A stretch of 64,000 bases of DNA, taken from NCBI RefSeq assembly GCF_905220565.1, contig NC_059406.1:6024001-6088000 (forward strand). The letters are read 5' to 3'. Source of the DNA: Melitaea cinxia. Its lineage: Eukaryota > Arthropoda > Insecta > Lepidoptera > Nymphalidae. Position 1 is the first letter of the stretch, and each line of letters opens with the position of its first letter. Under the pieces are notes generated by a model. The model worked only from the letters and a program-made list of their open reading frames with translations, was not told where the DNA came from and did not search any database. A program made the translations under genes and the position numbers. This document shows, in pieces, positions 21,906-34,900 of this stretch.

Positions 21906-22490
21906 ATAGAGAAACACGGAGGAGAGTAGCCATGCACAGGTGTTCCCCTCTGTCAAGGTTTAAGTCCAAATGATCCTACGCGTACAATAAAACTAGTTGC
22001 AGGTGCACTGATCACTAGACTAAATCTAGCTGCGCGATTGAATCAACGTTCTTCAAAAAATGTCGAATTGTTCTGTTTTTTTGCTGCAAAAAGAGATCTG
22101 ACACGTCAAATTTACTAAAAGATGGCGTTACCTTTCATATGTAAGTATTTTTTAATCACATTATTACTGTATACTTCTTTTAAATGTTTTTTACACTTTC
22201 AACACTTGTCATTGGCAAAATCATCGGCGAAAAGCTGATGGAGACATAGTCTTTAAAGAAGAAGAAGAAGAAACCTTTTTAATTTGTATGATTTTATTCT
22301 TGTATTAGTCACACATTAGGAAATTCTAAACATTTTTTAATATCATATCAAAAATCGACCGTTCCAGCGGGGATCGAACCTGCATCTCCGACTATATGTG
22401 TGTGAAAAATATAAGTGTGTTTTTAATTTAGTTTGTGTGAGTTTCGTAGTAACAAACGATTATTTTTGTGTAGGAATTACAAGAAGCTCG
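21906..22490 (+). mobile_element. P-like element fragment with first THAP exon
   Basis: Starts CATAGAGAAACACGGAGGAG, a variant of the inverted terminus at 51116 and 53322. The first THAP exon (MSNCSVF, ATG at about 22061) is shifted by an extra T in its TTTTTTT run, then ends at a GTAAGTATT-like donor near 22140. 22400-22483 matches the reverse complement of about 51205-51300 over some 80 bp. No right terminus was found. Confidence 0.65.
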
Positions 22491-23175
22491 TATAAAACAG
22501 CGGAGAGTGCATCTAAAACATTTTAGTGAAGACAAGTTCATTCACCCCAGTTATGTTTTCTATCCCCTTCACATTTTATTTAAAATTGCCATGCTATGTA
22601 CAAAAACTCCCAATCAATATGTGCGAAGGAGCAGACAGACATGTTCATTATTTAGCACGAAATCATGCTTTTTTTGAGCAAATGCTACCAATAAGTGTAT
22701 ATATTATAGTAGTAATTTTTGAACGCATTGTTTTCCAAGCAAAAGGATTTGTAGGGGAACCTGTGGGCAACGCCCTTCGACAGTGTTCCCACAACATGAG
22801 GTTATTCAAGGGGCAGACTAACAAATTCCTGAAAAAATTGAAAGAATTGAACATTGAGTAGTTAATCTGATGCTGCAAATGTTCATGGATGGAGCTAATC
22901 ACTTAACATCAGGTGACTCGCTGCTATTATGCTTTGTACATGCTTATCTAAGAGCATGCTTATAACAAGCATACTATAGGTAGAAGAATAAGCATGCTTA
23001 TTATTATTACATGCTCAAAAATTGATGGTCGTTTGATTTTTTAGCCTGCTAACTGCAGTGCGGGTGGAAGGGGACATGTTTTGAGCGCGTCTGAACAAAA
23101 CAGATTTGCTTATGAGCATGCTAGTATCGACCAGTTTTATTCTAGCCTATCATATTATCTTCCTCTCGCATTTCT
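22491..23175. other. Unassigned region beside the P-like fragment
   Basis: 22490-22545 reads KQRRVHLKHFSEDKF on the plus strand, vaguely like the second half of a THAP domain, but the context is not convincing. An open frame at 22526-22861 has no family resemblance. 22905-23110 holds repeated AAGCATGCTTAT motifs. No supported gene. Confidence 0.35.
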
Positions 23176-23177
23176 AT

Positions 23178-23600
23178 TTTTTTTTTTATACAATGATAGG
23201 TTTGCGTTCGACCACTATTTCACCTGATGATAAGTGAAAATGTGGTCTAAGATGGAGGACGCTTACCTAGAAGTAACCTATTCACTCGCGACTTTAAGAT
23301 CCCCAGGTTATAATTTTCTGGAAACACAGACGCTGGTAGAGAGTTCCATTCTTTGGCTGTACGGATCAAGAATGTACTAGCGAATCGCTTAGTGCGTATA
23401 AGGGGAATGTCAACCATATAAGGGTGGCGTAACGCAGAGCGTCTGGTTGTACGATGATGAAAGGGGGAAGGGGGAATCAGGTTATGGAGTTCCTGCGTAC
23501 ACTCTCCGAAATGTATCCGATATATTTCACTAACAATCGACGCCTTGCATTCCAAGTAAAACCATAAGTCTATTTTGGAAACGTTTTTCATTTTGTGCCG
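23178..23600 (-). mobile_element. LINE 3' end, 5'-truncated
   Basis: The minus-strand frame 23591-23247 reads the tail of a LINE pol: ECTQELHNLIPPSPFHHRTT, HPYMVDIPLIRTKRFASTF and RTAKEWNSLPASVFPENYNL, ending NRLLLGKRPPS. It is followed on the minus strand by a short 3' UTR (GGTGAAATAGTGGTCGAACG) and an A-rich tail near 23180. The 114-codon frame is open, suggesting a fairly young truncated insertion. Confidence 0.8.
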
Positions 23601-24524
23601 CTATTTCTAGTTATTCTAATAATAATTCTATATATATATCCACTTATATGTGTATATATTTATATTTTATCTTTTTTATGTTGTCCATATCACATTTTGT
23701 TCTATATATATTGTAATATCTTATATTACATATAGTCCAACAAATCAATAGTGGTCCTGAAAACCAATGTTAGGACTAATGGTCCTAACTTAAACTAAGG
23801 TCGTACCTTTTTGTGAGGCATGCTGCGAACATGTATAAATTATATATTAGTTAAATACTTTTAATTAATAAGTTTATGATTATCTCTTTTTATTTTTTCT
23901 TTTATTTATTTTTCGTTTGCGTTCACTTTGTCCTGTTATAAATTATGCATTATGTGTTTTTTTTTGTATAATTTTAACTTGATCAGCATGGTTTTTTTAG
24001 AAATAAATTTATTTATTATTAAAAGGATGATTTTACCAATTTTTTATGCCCAAAACCATTTCCATTGCTTATCCAATAGCATGGTCAAGCCATGCATATT
24101 ATAATAGCATATCTGTGTGTACTTACCTTGATGTGGATTTTGATTTTCAGGATTTCGTGAGGTCAGTGTTCTCCTTTCTGGTTTTACTTCCCTAATTGTT
24201 GGGAGCCGCCGTTTTATTATTATAGCAACACTACTCCAAAAAAAAAAAACAGTATGATTTGATTTTGATTTTAGGTTGACTACTTTTATTATTCATAAGA
24301 AGAAAGTATTAGTAAAGAGAATATTCGCTTTTTGAAGAAGTTTTATTTTGTTTTTTAATATACCTATTTACCTATATACCTATATAGCATTGTAACTACT
24401 TTTTGTTTAATTTTATTTCTCTACTGTTGTTTTTTTACTACGTAAAAGTGTTTGATTATATGTATGTAAGAAGTAATAAATAAATAAATAAAATTAATAA
24501 TACCTACTTTATCTTTATCTAAAC
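23601..24524. other. Intergenic AT-rich DNA, no gene seen
   Basis: Long AT-rich tracts and short homopolymers; no recognised family apart from scattered TATATA runs. Nothing coding is supported. Confidence 0.5.
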
Positions 24525-24775
24525 ATTAATAGCCTAGTGGTTTGGACTGTTACTTCGTATTTGGGCGGTCGCAGCTCGATCCCGGGCATAGACCTCTGAC
24601 TTTTCGAAGTTAAGTGCGTTTATGTAATTAAATAACACTTGCTTCAACGGTAAAGGAAAATCTCGTGAGGAAACTTGCACACCTGAGAGTTCCCCATTAA
24701 GTTCTCAAAGGTATGTGAAGCTCGTCAATTCGCGCTAAGTAGAGAGCCATTGATAGGTTGCTGATGATGATAATA
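24525..24775 (+). mobile_element. tRNA-derived SINE
   Basis: Pol III-like boxes: A-box region TAGCCTAGTGGTTTGGACTG at about 24531 and B-box GGTCGCAGCTCGATCCCGGG at about 24568. The body is non-coding (CTCGTGAGGAAACTTGCACA) and the tail is ATGATGATAATAAT. The tRNA-like head plus unrelated body and simple tail define a SINE. Confidence 0.7.
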
Positions 24776-24819
24776 ATCTTTATTTAAAAATCTTTTTTAT
24801 TTGTTTTAATAATCTTTCA

Positions 24820-25994
24820 ATCTTAGCGTACAGTGCAAATTTCATCAAGATCGGTTCAGCCGAAGAAGAAATGGGCCATAACGTTACACGAAGTCTTTTT
24901 TCATTGTAACTTCTGTTACATCAGTTTACCTTTTCAATTCACTCTTTAGATGTTTCTAAAAACACAAAATTATCTAATTATTTATTCTCTGTTTATGAAC
25001 ACTAAACTATATTGAGCTAGAACATGTCGACTGATTTTTTATTTTACGCATCGGCCTACCAGTGACAGTAAATTGCGACGTTACCACATCCACTACATGG
25101 CTCACTACAGGAGATAAAGACGGATATGCCCGCGTGGATTGGGCTGAGATCAAACTAATCGCAAATATTACGATAGGGTCTATCAAGTAACAACGCATCT
25201 TCGTCATCACGTTTTTTAGCCTACCAAATTTGATGGATCTAATTATTACTTGAGTTTGAAGATTCGTTATCCCTAGCACATCATAATCTATCGAAATAAT
25301 CTTAAAAATGAAGCTAGAAACGATAAAAATATCAGCTCAAATAGTAAACTTCTTTTTTTAAATTATTACCATTATCGTCCATAGGGGTTCATTTAATAAA
25401 CATTTTTTTTCTTTACTTACAAAATATTTTTATTCAAAAATATCTCTATCACAACGCAACAACTCAATTATTATATAGTTATTGTAAAGTAACGCTTTTT
25501 ACCGGTATTTTATTTAGGTTATCAGTAACGTGACCAAGCCCTACTTATGAAATATATATATATATATATATATAATATGGTTTTTGTTTTATTGTATTTG
25601 TAAGGTATCGATGTAGGAAAAAACCGTGCTTAAACTCTTAAAGACATCGCGCATCATGTAATTCAAAGCAAGCGTACTGGCAATACAGTTCACGATTCAC
25701 TTTTGATTTTGACAATTGACAATGACAAATTGCTTTTGCTGTTATTCAGAATTTCAGAGTCGATAATTAATTATTAACTTGTACAGTGTAAACCTGGAAG
25801 TGTAAAAATTCACGAATTGTATATTTCTTGAGGATATTGTATGTTGTGATTTATTTTTAAATAGGACCATAATGACCATATTTGAAGATACGATTAATAG
25901 CAACAGTTATTAACAGTTCTTTTTACAGAAAAGACAAAATTTGTCTAGTTTTGTTAGTTTTATAAAACACAAGTTCAACAACAAGTAACTGAAG
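24820..25994. other. Intergenic and presumed MFAP1 promoter region
   Basis: 24830-24900 is a fragment of a dispersed repeat (AAATTTCATCAAGATCGGTT). 25490-25550 resembles a hAT-like terminus in reverse. 25552-25574 is a TA microsatellite. The last 300 bases before 25995 probably include the MFAP1 5' UTR. No core promoter motif can be assigned. Confidence 0.4.
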
Positions 25995-28900
25995 ATGAAT
26001 GTATTACCTGCACAGCCGATCGGAATACAGAGTACAGCAGGTGCTGTACCTGTTCGAAATGAAAAAGGTTAGATTTGTAATTTGTTAATTTATGTGTTTA
26101 ATGTTAGAACATTTAAGTTTGTTACACAGGTAATATATATTGTGTGTAGTGATTATAACGTAGAAATTACTTTTTTATTATAAGTACTGCCATATGATAT
26201 GATTAAACCTTAAAACAAATAATTGCAATATAAATATACATCACAGAAAAAAGAAACAGTTCTGATACATATCTCAATAATGACAAACATCAATCAGTAT
26301 AAAACAGGAAAACGATACAATAAAAAATAAACTTGTAAACAAAAATAAAATCTTACATTACAATCATTATATTATATTAGTTAACAATTTTATATTTAAA
26401 TTTTTTAAAGTTTGGACTAAAAAGGCATTGATTTATAAAAAGACCCTAGATGCACAGTTTTATAAAAAAGTAACACTTAAGACTCTCCAAATAAACATAA
26501 GACCTTTTGGTCATGATATAGACATACTTTTTTAGAAATTCAACCTTACACACATAATTTAAAGTTCTATTTAAAAAGCACAAAGTGTACAAAAAGTAAT
26601 AAGATTTTATGACTGAAGTTTGCCTGTAGGACAAGGCATGAAGTGGAATCGAGTATATTTTTACACTTTCTATTTTTTATACATTAACTTAGTATTTTAA
26701 GACACTACTTAGTTGAAAACTAACAATTTACTTACAAAAAATACTTATGTATTATAATTTTAGGATTTAAACATTATGTATAAGTACAGTAATAGTATGC
26801 AGTTTCTGGTAACTGTTCTGGTAGATATCTGGTAGATTATCTATAAACAAATTCAGTTTAGTTTATAAAGGTGGAGAGGTCCTGACAAATTTGAGTCTAA
26901 TTTAAATCTTTTCTTTAAAACTTTTAATGTATCCTTCAGTGAAATGTTTTTTTTAACATCTTGATTTTTTTTCCTTAAATTATTGATGCTTTTTCCTGGC
27001 TGATTAACTTTTTTGGCTTTCTGTGTATCTGGGGTTTTTTTTTTAAATCAATGCAAAAAGGATATGAAACCTTTTGCATATAATTTGATGCAAGATTATA
27101 TATGTATTGTATTGGGCTCGGTTTTCCGCATTTAGACGCAAAGGTGGTTCATTATGCGTGAAAAGAGGGCTGACTAGTTCAGCCAGCCCAGCTCCTTCCA
27201 GAAGCTCAGAAGCTTCCTGGGGCGTTCACAGACTTCTCGGAGCGCTTCCTTAAGGATGGTAGCCCGGTGTGCGTCCACTCCCTCGCATTTCAGGATTACA
27301 TGGGCGGCTGTCTATTCAGCAGCCGGACAGCCCCTGCAAAGAGGGCTGTCTGTTGCATTCATGATGAATAGGTGGTGATTAAGTGCCATGTGGCCGGTAA
27401 TCGTGCCAACAACTATTCTGATGTCCAGGCGGTTAAGACTGAGCAGTCGGCATGCTAGGTGCGGTGATACTTCCGTGAGTATCAATTTGGACTGTCTACA
27501 GCCGGTTTGGTTTGCCCAAAGGGCATTGTGATTTGCACGTGTACGTTGGCTTACCCACGAGCCCAGTTGTCCAAATGGTAGCGGTAGTAGAATGGTTGGG
27601 CCGGCAACCTTTGTACTGGACCCCTGTCTTGCAAGCTCGTCGGTAGCATCGTTTCCGTGCGATCCACTATGTCCTTTTATCCACTGGAGGATTACCTCAT
27701 TATGTGAGGCTAATACTTCCAGGGTTTGATGACATTCGTATATAAGACTAGAGTTGGTCGAATTACTCCCTAGTGCTTTAAGTACATGCTGTCCGACAGA
27801 ATACGGATGTTGCAATCCCTAATGCCTTTTGACAGGACAGCGGTGGCTGCATGGGTTATGATTATATATGTAGTAAATACTATTATAAATATTATTTAGT
27901 ATTGGCTTTAATAAGGCTGGCTAGGGATCCTTACATCAGGGAAAACCAGTAGTTGTCAAGCTGGTTTAAATTGACAAATCGCTCAGATGGAATTAACGAA
28001 TTTATTTAGCAGCATGCAGGCCATTAAACTAAATTTATAAGTTATATACTAATGAACTACTCTCTTGCTATCTGTTCTATGCAGAATATATATTTAATAT
28101 GATGTAATTTGCCTTATGAAAAAAAAAAAAAAACGGTGTGTGTGGTCTGTGGACCCCCTGTCGGAACAAAGTCCCTCTAACTTTATGTTAGACATTTGCT
28201 GTACTGTCATTATTTATATTGTAAAATATCAAGTTAACAGTGTTCAATTAATAAACTTCTAATAAAATAGTTTTATTTTTATGTAATGATTTAATGTAAA
28301 GAGTATATGTAAAAAGAACAAAGCTGTACGTGGAATAAATAGTAAAAAAAAAAAAACAATGATAAATTAATCACTGAATGATAGAAGATAATTAAGTTAT
28401 TAACAAATAATGATTTAGGACCTATAAATGATATTTTATTAATTATAATTTTTCAGTTTTAGAACTAAAAAATATTGTTTATTATAAAAATAAACAAAAA
28501 TTAAGATATATTTAACATTTATTAATAAGATTAATATTATAATCTTATTAATATTTATTAATAAGATTTATAATTTATTTGACTAGCCCGTTATGGTTAA
28601 CACGGGCTGGTTTCCGCAACTCGACGACTTTGCGCCTATTTTGCGTGACTAGCCCGTTAGTTTAGTGTGCTTTCTGTCGGGTTGCGGGTTCGATTCCCGC
28701 CTGAGTCTGGGTGTAATATTTGTATTTATATATTTATATATGTATTATTTCTATGTATACTTATAAAAAAAATAGTTATAACAGTCGGCTGTTACCTGTA
28801 CCACAAGCATTAAGTTGTTTATCATAGGAATAGACAACCGTGTATGTTATAAAAAAAAAAAAAAATCATCATTTTTAATCAGAGTAATGGTAATAATTGG

Positions 28901-31900
28901 TGTGTGGTAAATAAAATACAACTCATATGTTTAAGATCTAACTTCATACTTTAGCGAGTAGTGTTGAGAAAAAGTCTTGTTATGCTTTTTTCGATCTTGC
29001 TCCCATTCCATTCAACTGAGGTAGGGCACAGCAGGAAATTTCCTGCTCAAAATATGGTACAGCCCAACTGGTGTAGTACCTCGACCTTACAGAAGACCAC
29101 AGCTAAATAATACTGTTTTCAAGCAGTATTGTGTTCCTGTTGGTGAGTAAGATGACCAGAGCTCCTGAGGGATTGGAGATAGGGTCGGCTACGCGCTTGC
29201 GTTGCTTCTGGTGTTGTAGGCGTCTATAAGCTACGGTAATCGCTTACCATCAAGTGAGCAGTAGGCTTGTTTGGCGACCTAGTTAATAAAAAAAATGCGA
29301 CAAGGAACTTAGTCCCAAGAATAAAGTTAGACACAAAGTACTACTAGAAGCATTTTTAAATAATAATGGATTTTATTTAATTACCAATTATTATTTAAAT
29401 TTGTTCTATTTCATTTGACAATACAAACAATAATGAAATTTCTTAACTTTTTCAGGTGAAATATCTATGCAAAAAGTGAAAGTGCAAAGATACATATCTG
29501 GTAAGAAGCCAGATTACGCTCAAGGTGTTTCATCCTCAGAAGAATCTGACGCGGAAGATTTTATAGAACAGCAAAGACCAGAACGTAGACATCAAATAGC
29601 TCAAATAATCAGCCGAAAAGAAGACCTGCAGAGTGATTCTGATACTGAAGTAATTTTTTTCATTATTAATTTCAATGCATTATAAGATTAGTTTTTTGTT
29701 ACTGCTTAGTAATTTAGTAAGATGTAAGTGTAATAAGATTTAGGTTTATTTTTTTTGAAATACATTTATTATTAATAGGAAAGGGATCATTTGTTTTTTT
29801 AATGTAAGGTGAGGTGATCTTTCCCTATATCTAGTAAAGTTAAAATATAATATGGCATGTTAGTTCCTTAAATTTTTTTGCGTTTTAAACTTCTTTTTTA
29901 TTTCACCGCTTCTATGCATCATAGTGTAATATTTCTTTAGTCTGTACCTATCCTTAATAGGTTGAAACAAGTTTTCTAATGTAATAAGATTTTTGGATTA
30001 GATCAGACATTTAGTTGAACACGGACAATTATTTTAACTAAGTTTTTATAAAATTACAGAAAGATGATCCCCGTCTTCGTCGTTTACGTGTCGCGGCTCA
30101 CTCGCCTCCACGTCGCGCTGAACACAAACCAGAGATCATTGACGCTGAGCCTGAACAAGAGTCAGAATCTAGTGAAGAGGAAGCAAGACACAGTTCGGAG
30201 AGTGAGGATGAACTGGATGAGGAAGAAATTGAAAGACGTCGCCAGGCTGTTAAAGCTAAACTTGCTGCACGGTAAGTTTAAATAAAAATCATAATTTTTA
30301 ATATTTACTTTTGATATAGTTATGATTTATTAATCATATTTAGTTAACCTAGCTGAGGTGGGGCACAGCAGGAAATATTCTGGTCAAAATCTAGAGCAGC
30401 TCCACTGGTACCAAGTACTACGACCTTACAGAAGATCACAACTAAATAACACTGTTTTCAAGTATCGTTGTGTTCCTTTGGTGAGTAAGGGGACCAGAGC
30501 TCCTCAGAGTATCGAGGTAGGGTCGGCAACGCGCTTGCGATGTTTCTGGTGTTGCAGGCGTCTATTGGCCATGGTAATCGTTTACCATAAAACGAACCCC
30601 ACACTTGCTTGCTCACCTAGTTATTTAAAAAAGTTGCAATCATAACTATATCAAGTTTTGAAAAATGTTAATAATATATAATTATCCATAACGCTTAGTA
30701 TTATAGTTCCTAAACAAGCCAGTAGAGCGGTGCTAAGTATAAGCTGCAAACAATACTTTTATAGAAGTGTGTGGAGGCGTGCAGTTTTGGATTTTCCAAA
30801 TAAATATATTTTTAGCCGACAGATGGTGGGATAACCATCCAGCAACTAGCTTTGGAATACACAGGCCGAAGACGGGCAGCAGCGTCTTCGGTGCGATAAA
30901 GTCAGCCCTGCGGTCACCAATCCGCCTGCCCAGCGTGGTGACGATGGGCAAAACTCATGAGTTCACGCCATTTTTGGCTCGAACTTGTGGAGGCTTATAT
31001 TCAGTAGTGGACTGCGATAGGCTGATGTGATGATGATGATGATGATGATGATGATAATAATATATTTTTTAAGTTTATAAACGAATGATAAATTGTGGAA
31101 GTTTTAAGTCTCTTGTGTTTAATTTTTTCAGTGAGGCTGAAAAGGAGGTCCTTGGAAGAGATGATGATGAAGAAATGTTGGATGGTGACAGAGAGGAGAG
31201 CGGCTCATCCGACACCGAGTACACAGACAGTGAAGAGGATACAGGTTATTGAAATTTGTGCTTATAAACTAACTAAGACGTCACGGTAATGTACAGAAAC
31301 AGTTTTAACAGTAAGCATCCAGTTATTTTAAATTATTGATTTTTTTCCCTAATTTTTCTGTCACGAGTTTCATGCTATCGGTCGCTTTCGAGTCGATTAA
31401 ATTTTGGTTAAGTATTTTTAAGATTTCTTTCTTAGGGGTTATTCAAGTATTACGTACGAATTTTAGTAATTTTTAACCCCCTCCCCCCTTGTCAGAGAAA
31501 GTCAGCAAACCCTACCCTCTCCACCCTGTGCTTACGTAAATATTGGTAATATTGGTGACGTAAACACTATCTAGACCCCCCGGCCCCCATGTGTTTACTT
31601 AATACTTGAATGACCCCTTAGTTCTAATCGCGTGTCTTATTTCTCTGGCACGGCAAATATATTATCAACGCTGTTTGAATCAGAAATTTTTGGATGTGTA
31701 ATTTCGGATACGGAGATGGATACGAATATTTGAAATTAAATTATATTGATTATGGTTACAGATATTAAATTATTACAAATTATCTTTTAGTTTCAGTTAA
31801 GGATACTTGAGTTTTGAGGAAATATCAAAGTAATATACAAGCATATTTTTGTCAGTTGGTAGCACACTGAGTTATTATGTTATATTAGTTATTAGTACAT

Positions 31901-34900
31901 AATCTGAGTACTCTATGTAAAACAGCTCTAAACCCACAATGATTTAATTTCCCAATTGACTGACGTTATGTCAATAAAGTATGCGTACAGCTTATGTTCT
32001 TTGACTGGGAAATGTAAAAATGTACCACAACATATTATGGTTGCTGTAACTATACTGCAACGTCTAACATGCAAATTCTTTAATTCTCTCTTGTAGCGTT
32101 TCGGAAAATCAGCCCACTTCAGTGTTGTTTCAGCTGTAAATAGAATGGAATTACCTTCGATTAAACAAATAATTAGTTAATTATTAGCACGTTCTGTCAA
32201 ACAAACTCGAACGAAAATAAACACATAATAAACGAAATAAACGAAATATATGGTAACATTATAAGGCTAAACCTTATAATGTTACCATATATTTCGTTTT
32301 TTAAACATTATAATGTCTTTTTATTTATATTTTCAGGACCTAGGGTGAAACCTGTGTTTGTAAGGGCCTCTGATAGAATGACTGTAGCGGAGCGGGAACG
32401 TAAACAGAAGCAACAGAAGAAAGAGGAGTCAGAAGCTAGGAAGGAAAAAGAAGAAAGGAGAAGAGAAGCGTTGAAGTTGGTCGAGGAGACCATTCGCTCT
32501 GAACAGAGAAATACACAGGTTCGTTCATTGTATACTAGAGACTTGCATTCGTTTCACATGTTATTTAAAATCTGTAACTCTTTTTTTAAAATTTTGTGTT
32601 TAATTTTGTGTTATAACGTAAAAATGAGTAAATTTTTTTAAATATTATTCCATTGGTAAAAAAGTAGGTCCAACTGCAGACTAGACAAAAATAGAGAACA
32701 TTAGAAGGACTAATTTGACTAGTTAGATTTATTGTCAGTTGACACAGCAGTCACAGCACTGGCTGTGGCACTGGCGGTCATGGGTTCGATTCCCGCTAGA
32801 TAGATGTTTGTCGTAGTCTGGTCGTTTGTGTTGTGTGTATGTTTTCTGGACCGGGACACAGGAAAAAATCCCACGTTAATAAAAATCTGACGACGGTGTG
32901 TGTATGTTAGACGTATTTATTAATTTTTTCTTATCGAAAATCCTTTACAGTCGGAACACAAAGAAGGTAACATCAACGACGTGTGTACGGACGATGAAAA
33001 CGACGAGCTCGAGTATGAAGCGTGGAAGTTGCGTGAAATGAAACGAATTAAACGCGACAAGGAGGAGAGAGAGGCGTAAGAACTTTTTCATTCTATAATT
33101 TAATTAAAAATTGTGTTGAATCCGATTTACACCGACAAGTAACAATACACATTATTATGGACACCTCAAACTTTACTTGCCAGATCTCGCTCGAATTTAA
33201 ACGGAAGCACACAACAGTTCTAGCTTACGAATGTAAATCGATTAAGAATAATCGGAATCTGTACACGCAGAGAGAACATGAGGCTAAACACAAAAAAAAT
33301 TATTATGCAATAAAAACCTAATCAAAATGTAGAACCATAATGTAGAAATTCAGTAAATTGATGTACATTTAGGTAATGCAGTTGCCAACGATTTTGATTT
33401 ATTTTTATTTAAAGGGTATTTTAGCCAACAGTAACATAATTATTCTGATTTTTTCAATGTTCATTTCTGCACAATATAACTTTCTAAGAGCAAAAGAAAA
33501 ATTGTAGTTTCAGAGTTTATTGATTTGAAAGAAATGATTCATTTCTTTATATAACACTAGCTGACCCCGCAAACGTTGTTTTGCCATATATCTTATTATC
33601 CCCCTTAATCCCCGCCCTACAACTTAAGGGTATGAAAAATAGATGTTCGATTCTCAGCCCTACTCGATGTGCACACAAAATTTCATGAGAATCGGTCAAG
33701 CCGTTTCGGAGGAGTTTAACTGTAAACACCGCGACACGAGAATTTTATATATTAGATTAGAATCTTTATTTCTTATATGATATATCTAAAGTGATAATTA
33801 TAATCTATCTAATACTATTAAACGAGCAATTCTTCTATATATATATAATCTGAATCTCGGAAATGGCTCCAACGACGGGATTTCGAGGGAGATAAATCGA
33901 TATAGCTAGGATTTATTTTTAGAAAATGTCGTTTATCCCTGTTTTTAGGCAATGAAAAAATGGCTACAATATCTTTAGTATGGTAAATTTCTGTACTCCT
34001 TCCCTATATAAACTAAGTGTGCGAAATTTCATACTCTGTCTGTGCAATTTTCGTAAAAAGGGGTACAAAGTTTTTACTTCACGTATTAGTATATAGAAAT
34101 CTAGGTGATAAGTCTAGTTGTTAAGGTTTTGTGGATTGGAGGAGATTACTGGACTAAAATTACGATTAATACTCATTGCAGGATAGAGAAAGAATTGTTG
34201 GCGATAGAGCGCTTGCGCAATATGACTGAGGAAGAGAGACGCGTCGAACAGCGAATCAACCCCAAGGTCGTTACCAACAAGTCCGTTAAGGGCAAATATA
34301 AGTTTCTGCAGAAGTATTATCACAGGTATGTTTTAATTATGTATAAGTAAATAGAGTGATAATCAATAGCAGAAAATAGTAAGTAAATTTTTAATTTTGA
34401 ACTTTTTTTCCAATTAATGAAAAACTATTAATGGATTTTAGTATTAAAATGTTTTGCATGAAAGAAACGTAAATACATATACAAACATAGGTAAACTTTT
34501 CTACGTGTATTTAGGTTTATTTCATACAAATATATTAATTTTGACGACACGTTGGCGAAACGGTCATATTACTGGTACTGTTGCGGGTTCGATCCCCGCA
34601 CATGACAAACATTTGTATTGGCCATACAGGTGTTTGCCGTGGTCTGGGTGTATATTAGCAGGTTATAGATTAGTAGGTAATTAACCTATTTTAGTTTTGT
34701 AGTTACTTCTTATTAAATTTATTTATTTATTTAGTTAATTAATTAATTTATTTCTCAGAGGTGCTTTCTACTTGGATAAGGAGGATGAAGTGTTCAAGCA
34801 AGATTTCTCGGGACCAACATTAGACGATCACTTTGATAAGACTGTTTTACCAAAGGTTTGTTGTTTCGTTTATTTGTGTAACAAGCTATTTATATATAAT

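Noticed and set aside
22526..22861. 111-codon plus-strand open frame
   Set aside because: No recognisable domain; sits in repeat-rich DNA beside a P-like fragment, with no splice or poly(A) context.
28640..28710. Possible true tRNA gene (GGGTTCGATTCCCGC)
   Set aside because: The same head recurs with a common AT-rich body and tail at several sites; it is a SINE, and no full cloverleaf is evident.
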